Origin: Parcubacteria group bacterium
GTDB lineage: Bacteria > Patescibacteriota > Minisyncoccia > UBA6257
Assembly (NCBI GenBank): GCA_012798235.1
Contig: JAAZNP010000002.1
Coordinates: forward strand, 1-6,777
Length of the DNA: 6,777 nucleotides
Direction: 5' to 3'
Under the pieces are notes generated by a model that was not told where the DNA came from, did no database searches, and saw only the letters and a list, made by a program, of their open reading frames with translations. Positions 1 to 4,868 of this stretch are shown piece after piece; within the stretch, counting starts at the first letter, position 1, and the number at the start of each line of letters is the position of its first letter. The translations under genes and the position numbers were made by a program.

Positions 1-1
1 A

Positions 2-502
2 AAATTTATTACGAATTTATCATTTGATGGTTTTGCTTTGGGTGGCGAAACCATTGGTTATAATATGCCGCGCACTTTGGAATTAATTGAAGAATTAAAA
101 CCATTATTACCTCAAAATAAACCTTTATATACGATGGGATTAGGAGCTAATCCCAATGATGTAATTGAAGTAGTCAAAAGGGGAGTGGATATGTTTGATT
201 GCGTGAATCCAATGAGAATTGCTCGTCATGGTGATTTGTACCAGGGGGAAATAATAGTTACTGGGAAAAACGTTCAAATTGAATCAGAAGAAAATGGCAT
301 CATTAGCATTTCCAATAGTAAATTTAAAAACGATAGTAATCCTCTAGATAGCCATTGTGATTGTTATACTTGCCAACATTTTTCTCGAGCTTACCTGAGA
401 CACTTATATTTAAATAAAGAAACTCTGTATTTAAGATTGGCCACTATCCATAATTTAAGGTATATGATGAGATTAATTAATGTTTTAAGGCAAATGATAT
501 AA
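2..502 (+). CDS. tgt: Queuine/preQ1 tRNA-guanine transglycosylase, C-terminal part (5' end outside window)
   Basis: Tgt swaps guanine-34 of GUN-anticodon tRNAs for a 7-deazaguanine base, in the cytoplasm. The frame is open from base 2, so the gene starts upstream; the TTG at 38 is an internal Leu codon. Numbering from base 2, the visible part has the substrate loop (residues 10-20), the YTMGLG segment, the MFDC motif with the catalytic Asp at residue 66 (base 197), the tRNA-contact segment PMRIARHG, and the zinc site Cys119-x-Cys121-x2-Cys124 with His150. The zinc site and MFDC make the family call firm and argue against DpdA-like relatives. Two oddities are seen. The loop reads GGETIGY where bacteria usually have GGLAVGE. 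The protein also stops about 17 residues early relative to the Zymomonas enzyme as I recall it, losing the usual last helix. queH follows after 2 bases, so the two are probably cotranscribed and jointly make queuosine. Confidence 0.95.
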   Translation, partial: KFITNLSFDGFALGGETIGYNMPRTLELIEELKPLLPQNKPLYTMGLGANPNDVIEVVKRGVDMFDCVNPMRIARHGDLYQGEIIVTGKNVQIESEENGIISISNSKFKNDSNPLDSHCDCYTCQHFSRAYLRHLYLNKETLYLRLATIHNLRYMMRLINVLRQMI

Positions 503-504
503 AT

Positions 505-1056
505 ATGCTATTACTCCATACCTGTTGCGCCCCTTGCGCCTTGCCTCTTCTTGAATATTTATTAACTTTTAAAAAAGCAGAAGACATTGTATTATATTTT
601 TATAATCCTAATATTTTTCCCCGGGCAGAGTACGATAAAAGACTAGAGGCCTTAAAAACAATAGCTAAAATTTATCATCTAAAATTAATAGTGGGCACTT
701 ACGAACATCAAAATTGGTTAGAATATCTCAGGAATAGTTTAGAGAAACCATTAAATTCTTATCAAGAGAATCAGGAGCGTTGCTTAAAATGTTTTGAATT
801 TCGTTTAAAACAAGCAATTCACTGGGCAGCAGAAAATCATTTTGAGGAATGGGCAACTACTTTAAGCGTTAATCGTTTTAAAGATACCAATTTTATTAAT
901 AAGTATAGTCAACAATTGTCCCAACAATTTGGAATTAAATATTTGCCATTAAACCTTGATCCGTATAAAACTTATCAACGAGAACGAGAATTAGTGAAGG
1001 CCTATAATATTTATTCGCAAAAATATTGTGGTTGTGAATTTTCTCTAGCGAAATAA
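505..1056 (+). CDS. queH: Epoxyqueuosine reductase QueH (DUF208 family)
   Basis: QueH reduces epoxyqueuosine to queuosine in tRNA, the last step of the pathway. It is an iron-sulfur enzyme unrelated to the cobalamin-dependent QueG. The 183-residue length fits the family. Visible signatures are HTCCAPC (Cys7, Cys8, Cys11), YNPNIFPRAEY (residues 33-43), ERCLKCF (Cys93, Cys96), the TTL...FKD segment (118-127) and the C-terminal YCGC (Cys175, Cys177). These cysteines are the metal-ligand candidates known for the family. The ATG at 505 is chosen because the CC motif follows within a few residues, as usual. It lies 2 bases after the tgt stop, and a weak AAGG sits 14 bases upstream, so translational coupling is likely. 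The pairing with tgt supports the function. queA, which makes the substrate, is not in the window. The gene looks intact. Confidence 0.95.
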   Translation: MLLLHTCCAPCALPLLEYLLTFKKAEDIVLYFYNPNIFPRAEYDKRLEALKTIAKIYHLKLIVGTYEHQNWLEYLRNSLEKPLNSYQENQERCLKCFEFRLKQAIHWAAENHFEEWATTLSVNRFKDTNFINKYSQQLSQQFGIKYLPLNLDPYKTYQRERELVKAYNIYSQKYCGCEFSLAK

Positions 1057-1061
1057 AATTT

Positions 1062-1994
1062 ATGAGCATTACTAAAAAAAATCAGAAGTCCATTATTATT
1101 ATCATTATTTTGATAATTATTCTAACCTTGATTAAATTAGTTTTTCAATTCAATTTAAATAAAAACAGTTCCTTCCCTTTGACTGACATTAAATTAGGGA
1201 ATATTAATCTGAAATCTAAACAAGTCCTTTATACTAATAATTTTACCAAGGGCAATGAATTCTTGGTTTCTTTTAATAATATCGCCACTAGTACTTCTCT
1301 CAAAGTTATTTTATGGGGAGGTGATGATTTTAAAGCAGCGACTTTATCAGATTCTGTTATTCAGTCGGGTTTTAATGAATTATGTTGCTTTGAGGTTCCC
1401 AAGACGCCGGGCCATTATAATTTAAAATTTGTTATCGCTAATCAAGAACAATCAATTCCTTTGGAAGTAAAAGAACAAACAATTGAATATAAAGACTACA
1501 TAATAAGAGGCGTGGGTGTGATCCCGTATCCTAATTGGCCAGTTTTAGATAGTGGTTTATTGACCAATCTTTTAACTGATGTTTTTTCTTATTCTTCTAA
1601 AGATTTAGCCAAAGGAATATCTATTTTATTAGCTGTTGAGGATGATAATGGTGCACAATTTTCATTAAGCCGAAGAGTCGTTTCTAACTACCCCAATATG
1701 CCTTTTGGTAATTTAGTGGCGACAATTGAAGAGAATGAAAATAAAGCCCTAATAAAAGCAGGAATAATTGATGATTACGAGATCCTTCAAAAACAATATG
1801 GTGATCAAGAAATTTATTTAGAGATTCGCAATATTTCTCAAGGGAAAAGCTATTTAATTTTTAATAAAACTATATTAGAAAAAAACCTCTTTAACCAAAG
1901 AATTCTTTTAAGCGCTAGTCTAACTTGTCCTGAGAAATTAGTTGATTTTTATCAACCAATTGCTGATTATATTTTGTCTAAATTCGGAAGTTAA
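1062..1994 (+). CDS. Unrecognised membrane-anchored extracytoplasmic protein
   Basis: I do not recognise this 310-residue protein. The first ten residues are polar and positive (four Lys), followed by an Ile/Leu-rich membrane segment (about 11-29) with no cysteine lipobox or clear cleavage site. It is therefore probably a signal anchor with about 280 residues outside the membrane. The outer part alternates short hydrophobic and polar stretches with many Gly, Asn and Thr, as in beta-sandwich folds. Residues about 55-140 could be one such domain, and the C-terminal half (about 143-305) a second. There is an adjacent Cys108-Cys109 pair and a single Cys289. The start is 5 bases after the queH stop with no Shine-Dalgarno, so it probably rides in the queuosine operon. 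Its last 17 bases overlap speD on the other strand. The N-terminal codons contain an A8 run (1074-1081) and an ATT-repeat tract encoding the Ile run. Function unknown. Confidence 0.85.
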   Translation: MSITKKNQKSIIIIIILIIILTLIKLVFQFNLNKNSSFPLTDIKLGNINLKSKQVLYTNNFTKGNEFLVSFNNIATSTSLKVILWGGDDFKAATLSDSVIQSGFNELCCFEVPKTPGHYNLKFVIANQEQSIPLEVKEQTIEYKDYIIRGVGVIPYPNWPVLDSGLLTNLLTDVFSYSSKDLAKGISILLAVEDDNGAQFSLSRRVVSNYPNMPFGNLVATIEENENKALIKAGIIDDYEILQKQYGDQEIYLEIRNISQGKSYLIFNKTILEKNLFNQRILLSASLTCPEKLVDFYQPIADYILSKFGS

Positions 1995-2364
1995 TTTTAA
2001 GCCCACGCTCCAAAGATTGAACAAATAATTTCTTGATAGAGAAATTATTTTTGATTATCTGAATAACAACTTTTTCAGAGAAATTTTTGCAGGAAAACAA
2101 ATCAAAAGCAAAATAATTATTTTCCGGCCAAGTATGGATGGCTAGATGCGATTCAGCAATAATATAAAAAGCAGTCAATCCTCCTTTAATATTTTTGGGC
2201 ATATTAGGCTTATTAGGAAACTGATAGATAACAGGCTGTAAAACCGGAGTAATTTTGACTGCTTTAACTATTTGCTCAAACACCTTTTTGATGAGTTTTT
2301 TATTAGTGAGTTCTTTTGGATTTTTGGTAATGACCTCGACCAAAAGATGTTTGCCGTAGTGCAT
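1978..2364 (-). CDS. speD: SpeD-family pyruvoyl-dependent decarboxylase (S-adenosylmethionine decarboxylase proenzyme)
   Basis: The family makes decarboxylated S-adenosylmethionine, the aminopropyl donor for spermidine. The 128-residue proenzyme cleaves itself at an Glu-Ser bond, turning the Ser into the pyruvoyl cofactor. The diagnostic motif AESHLAIHTWPE covers residues 70-81. Ser72 is the cleavage site, His77 the processing residue, and Cys92 (in FSC) the catalytic proton donor, by analogy with the Thermotoga enzyme. The N-terminal YGKHLLVE is also typical. ATG at 2364 is the natural start, since GKHL lies at residues 4-7. The gene stands alone, with no spermidine synthase (speE) in the window, and it is divergent from amrS. 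Some SpeD homologues, including from candidate-phylum bacteria, are known to have become ornithine or arginine decarboxylases. The PKNIKGGLTAF segment before the cleavage site differs from the classic form, so the substrate is uncertain even though the family is not. Confidence 0.9.
   Translation of the reverse strand: MHYGKHLLVEVITKNPKELTNKKLIKKVFEQIVKAVKITPVLQPVIYQFPNKPNMPKNIKGGLTAFYIIAESHLAIHTWPENNYFAFDLFSCKNFSEKVVIQIIKNNFSIKKLFVQSLERGLKINFRI
2023..2052 (+). terminator. Candidate intrinsic terminator of the tgt-queH operon, inside speD
   Basis: A perfect 11-base-pair stem (2023-2033 with 2040-2050), a 6-base loop and a five-T run ending at 2052 begin 29 bases after the stop of the membrane-protein gene. 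Only one pair is G-C, so the stem is weak. The position and T-run fit a plus-strand terminator placed within the 3' half of the opposing speD gene. Confidence 0.4.
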
Positions 2365-2399
2365 AAGAGTAATTTTAAAATTTAAAACGAACTATAATT

Positions 2400-2427
2400 A
2401 TTTTAATATATTAAATTTTAATGTCAA
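2400..2427 (-). promoter_or_regulatory. Predicted sigma-70-type promoter of speD
   Basis: On the minus strand a perfect TTGACA (2427-2422) is followed after 16 bases by TAAAAT (2405-2400), one mismatch from the TATAAT consensus. Transcription would begin near 2393, leaving a leader of about 30 bases before the speD ATG. This short leader has no clear Shine-Dalgarno and no visible riboswitch. The -35 abuts the weak -35 region of the amrS promoter, so the two promoters probably interfere with each other. Confidence 0.5.
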
Positions 2428-2444
2428 GAGATTTTTGTTATAAT
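2416..2444 (+). promoter_or_regulatory. Predicted promoter of amrS-amrB
   Basis: A perfect TATAAT lies at 2439-2444, with a poor -35 match (TTTTAA, 2416-2421) 17 bases upstream. Transcription would begin near 2451, only 3 or 4 bases before the amrS ATG at 2455, so the message is probably leaderless or nearly so. A second TATAAT at 2393-2398 has no good -35, but if used it would give a leader of about 50 bases. Confidence 0.5.
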
Positions 2445-2454
2445 AGTTAATAAT

Positions 2455-3489
2455 ATGCCTTTACCCGCTTTATATAAAAGATTAAAAGATGGGGAAATTC
2501 AATGTTTAGCTTGCCATAATTACTGCATTATTATTGAAGGGAAGACTGGCCTTTGTGGAGTCAGGCAAAATAACAAAGGAAAATTAGAACTCTTGGTAGA
2601 AAACCGAGCGGTAGCAGTAAATTTAGACCCCATTGAGAAAAAACCCTTGTTTCATTTTTTACCCGGAGCAGCAGCTTTTTCTTTGGGTACTTTGGGATGT
2701 AATTTTGGTTGTGAATTTTGTCAAAATTGGGACATTTCGCAGGCCCCTAAAAATCAAGATACAAAATACAAGATACAGGGTACAAAATATTGGGGTGAAG
2801 ATTGGCCTCCAGAAAAAATTATTGATTATTGCCAAGAAAATAATATTCCTGTCATTGCTTATACTTATAACGAACCAACTATTTGGACGGAATATGCTTT
2901 AAAGATTATGAAATTAGCAAGTAAAGTGAATATTAAAAATGTTTGGGTTTCTAATGGCTATATGAGTAAAGAAACATTAAAGCTAATTAGTCCTTATTTG
3001 GAAGCGATTAATGTAGATCTAAAAAGTTTTCGTGAGGAATTTTATCAAAAAATAGTTCATGCTCATTTAGAGCCAGTAAAAGAAAATATCAAAAAAATAT
3101 GGCAAAGGGGTATTTGGGAAGAAGTAACAACATTGATTATTCCATGGCTTAATGATTCTGATAAAGAATTAAAAGAAATAGCCAATTTTTTGGTAAAAAT
3201 TTCGCCTGATCTACCTTGGCATATTTCTGCTTTTTATCCTGCTTATAAAATGTTAAATGTACCTTCTACCCCCCAAAATACTTTAATTCGGGCTTATAAA
3301 ATAGGAAAAAATGCTGGTTTAAATTATGTTTACACAGGCAATATTCCAGATGCAAATTATGAAAGCACTTATTGTCCTCAATGCGGAACAAAACTTATTG
3401 AAAGATGGGGAATAGAGATGATAGAAAACAATTTAAAAGAAGGAAAATGTCCACAATGTGGAGAAAAAATTTCGGGAATATGGAAATGA
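2455..3489 (+). CDS. amrS: AmmeMemoRadiSam system radical SAM enzyme AmrS
   Basis: A radical SAM enzyme of the PflA-like group that always travels with MEMO and AMMECR1 proteins; its substrate is unknown to me. The 344 residues show, in order: an N-terminal four-Cys cluster (Cys17, 20, 24, 34) with TGLCGVRQN; the family signature DPIEKKPLFHFLPG (58-71); the radical SAM motif Cys82-x3-Cys86-x2-Cys89 in GCNFGCEFCQNWDISQ; YTYNEPTIW (137-144); the VSNGY strand; NVDLK; and a C-terminal zinc-ribbon pair, CPQC twice (307/310 and 332/335), ending GIW. All parts expected of the family are present. The start fits the family's short N-terminus and sits just after a TATAAT. Residues about 102-112, just after the cluster loop, are an insertion encoded by a heptamer repeat. 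amrB follows after 30 bases. The gene ends in TGA. Confidence 0.95.
   Translation: MPLPALYKRLKDGEIQCLACHNYCIIIEGKTGLCGVRQNNKGKLELLVENRAVAVNLDPIEKKPLFHFLPGAAAFSLGTLGCNFGCEFCQNWDISQAPKNQDTKYKIQGTKYWGEDWPPEKIIDYCQENNIPVIAYTYNEPTIWTEYALKIMKLASKVNIKNVWVSNGYMSKETLKLISPYLEAINVDLKSFREEFYQKIVHAHLEPVKENIKKIWQRGIWEEVTTLIIPWLNDSDKELKEIANFLVKISPDLPWHISAFYPAYKMLNVPSTPQNTLIRAYKIGKNAGLNYVYTGNIPDANYESTYCPQCGTKLIERWGIEMIENNLKEGKCPQCGEKISGIWK
2757..2791 (+). repeat. Five-unit heptamer array inside amrS
   Basis: Five consecutive 7-base units read AGATACA, AAATACA, AGATACA, GGGTACA and AAATATT; the first two bases before it (CA) also fit the pattern. They encode D-T-K-Y-K-I-Q-G-T-K-Y (residues 102-112). From memory, relatives have a shorter linker here, so this looks like an in-frame insertion of about 10 residues between the radical SAM cluster loop and the next helix. 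Confidence 0.75.
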
Positions 3490-3519
3490 TAAAAATTAAA
3501 AATTATCAAATTATTATTT

Positions 3520-4326
3520 ATGTACCTTCGTTTACCTCAATTTGCGGGAACTTTTTATCCTGATAATCCTCAAGTATTGCAAAAAATGATTGAAGATTTT
3601 TTACTTCAGGCCACAGTAGAACGTTTTAAAGTACAACCTCGAGCTTTAATTGTGCCTCATGCCGGTTATATTTATTCAGGAGCAGTGGCTGCTTATGGAT
3701 TTAAGATTTTAGAAAATTATCATTATGAGAAAATAGTGCTTTTGGGTCCGAGCCATCATTTTAGTTTTGATGGTCTAGCTCTTAGTCCGCAGGGGATTTG
3801 GGAAACTCCTCTAGGCAAAATTGAGGCTTTGGGCAAAGAAGATTTAAAAAACCTCAAATCCAATAAAGAAATTATTGAATCTTTAGAGATTCACGAGCCA
3901 GAGCATTGTCTAGAGGTAGAATTGCCCTATCTTCAAGTAGTACTAAAAAATTTTAAAATTATTTCTTTTTTGACGGGAGAAATTAATCTTAAACAAACAG
4001 CGGATATTATTGACACACTTTTAGATGAAACCACTTTATTAATTATCAGTTCTGATTTGAGTCATTATCATTCTTATCACGAAGCACAACAATTAGATAA
4101 AGTAACAATCGACGCTATCTTAGACAACGATATAAAAAGATTAGAAGAATATGGTGAGGCTTGTGGTAAAACGGCTATTGAAATTTTAATAGAAATTGCT
4201 CAAAAAGAAAAATGGCAGTCGAAATTACTTCGGGCTTTAAATTCGGGTGATGTTACGGGAGACAAGGGCCAAGTAGTCGGTTATGCGAGTATTGGATACT
4301 ATTCTTCTTTAAATTCTTCTACTTGA
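3520..4326 (+). CDS. amrB: AmmeMemoRadiSam system protein AmrB (MEMO1 family)
   Basis: The bacterial counterpart of human MEMO1, a metal-binding protein with the fold of LigB-type extradiol dioxygenases; no settled reaction is known to me. The 268 residues carry the full family pattern: AGTFYP (9-14), PHAGY with His47, GPSHH with His79, EHCLEVELPYLQ (128-139), SSDLSHY with Asp179 and His182, EACGKTAI with Cys215, and GDVTGD...VVGYAS (243-257). His47, His79 and Cys215 match the human His49, His81 and Cys244 metal ligands, so the site looks intact. One oddity is Cys130 where relatives usually have Ser (EHSLE). The ATG at 3520 is chosen because the family begins close to the LPQFAGTFYP segment. 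No Shine-Dalgarno is visible in the AT-rich 30-base gap after amrS, yet cotranscription is likely. The last 28 bases overlap amrA on the other strand. Confidence 0.95.
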   Translation: MYLRLPQFAGTFYPDNPQVLQKMIEDFLLQATVERFKVQPRALIVPHAGYIYSGAVAAYGFKILENYHYEKIVLLGPSHHFSFDGLALSPQGIWETPLGKIEALGKEDLKNLKSNKEIIESLEIHEPEHCLEVELPYLQVVLKNFKIISFLTGEINLKQTADIIDTLLDETTLLIISSDLSHYHSYHEAQQLDKVTIDAILDNDIKRLEEYGEACGKTAIEILIEIAQKEKWQSKLLRALNSGDVTGDKGQVVGYASIGYYSSLNSST

Positions 4327-4862
4327 TATTCTGATATTTCTAAATCTAAATTTTGCCATTGATTTGGTGGCAAACCAGCTTTTAAACATAATTGAGATAG
4401 AAAATCTTGAGGTTCTGGCAATTCCTTCCAAACTTGCGGTAAAAAAGTGGCTTGCAAGCCATCTTTTTTAATTAATAAGCCAGGTTTTTTTTCTTGAAGA
4501 TACTGCAATAATTCTCGAGTATTATTAAAAGGCGCTAATTTTTTTAGAGGGCTGAGAATAGAAATTTCTATTTGTAAATTATTAAGTTCTTCATAATTTA
4601 CTGGAGGAAAACGAGGGTCTAAAAAAGCGCTGGCTAAACTATTATCAATTATGCTTTGATAAAGAGGTTTGCGGGCTTCTAATTCACCAATACAACCTCG
4701 TAATTCATTATTTTTAGTTAACGTGACAAAAGTTGCTTTTTTTTCCAAAAGTTCTTTATTAAGATCGTCCTCATCCAATTCTAAAACTGACTTATTAAAA
4801 GAATATTTTTCAATAGTTTTCCGGGCGAGTTGCAGTAAATATTTTTTATTTTTAGGGGTCAT
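4299..4862 (-). CDS. amrA: AmmeMemoRadiSam system protein AmrA (AMMECR1 family)
   Basis: The single-domain AMMECR1 family, universal in distribution and of unknown biochemical role; in bacteria it pairs with AmrB and AmrS. The 187-residue length is normal. Signatures seen: the near-invariant LRGCIG (54-59) with Cys57, DPRFPP (82-87), EISILSP (99-105), GLLIKKDG (128-135), FLPQVW (140-145) and LCLKAGLPPNQW (158-169). It is intact. Unlike the common arrangement, it is not on the amrS-amrB strand. It lies 6 bases downstream of the amidase gene in the minus-strand fmt operon and converges on amrB with a 28-base overlap in which only the variable C-terminal tails are encoded. The family assignment is firm; function is inferred only from its partners. 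A 14-base palindrome sits in its coding sequence. Confidence 0.95.
   Translation of the reverse strand: MTPKNKKYLLQLARKTIEKYSFNKSVLELDEDDLNKELLEKKATFVTLTKNNELRGCIGELEARKPLYQSIIDNSLASAFLDPRFPPVNYEELNNLQIEISILSPLKKLAPFNNTRELLQYLQEKKPGLLIKKDGLQATFLPQVWKELPEPQDFLSQLCLKAGLPPNQWQNLDLEISEYQVEEFKEE
4441..4469 (+). terminator. Candidate bidirectional hairpin inside amrA, possible amrB terminator
   Basis: TGGCTTGCAAGCCA (4448-4461) is a perfect palindrome flanked by an A-run on the left and TCTTTTTT on the right. It folds as a 5-pair GC-containing stem with a TGCA loop, with A-T pairs continuing beyond one mismatch. On the plus strand it is followed by six Ts, 122 bases past the amrB stop. It also has a T-run on the minus strand, where it lies within codons for the conserved GLQATFLPQ segment of AmrA. 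Confidence 0.35.
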
Positions 4863-4868
4863 AAAATA

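Noticed and set aside
38..40. TTG as a start codon for tgt
   Set aside because: The 12 preceding codons are open and encode the family's conserved approach to the substrate loop, so the gene is cut by the window edge.
1941..1956. Perfect 6-pair hairpin with a TTTT loop just past the speD stop on the minus strand
   Set aside because: No proper T-run follows on either strand and the stem is short, so it was not listed as a terminator.
2445..2489. Possible recoded stop codons (SR1/Gracilibacteria-type genetic code)
   Set aside because: amrS and amrB end at TGA at the expected family length, and no gene needs TGA read as an amino acid.
3491..3504. Two tandem AAAAATT heptamers between amrS and amrB, resembling a third heptamer family
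   Set aside because: Only two units in very AT-rich DNA, which is expected by chance. Unlike the genic arrays, this unit contains a stop codon in its reading cycle.
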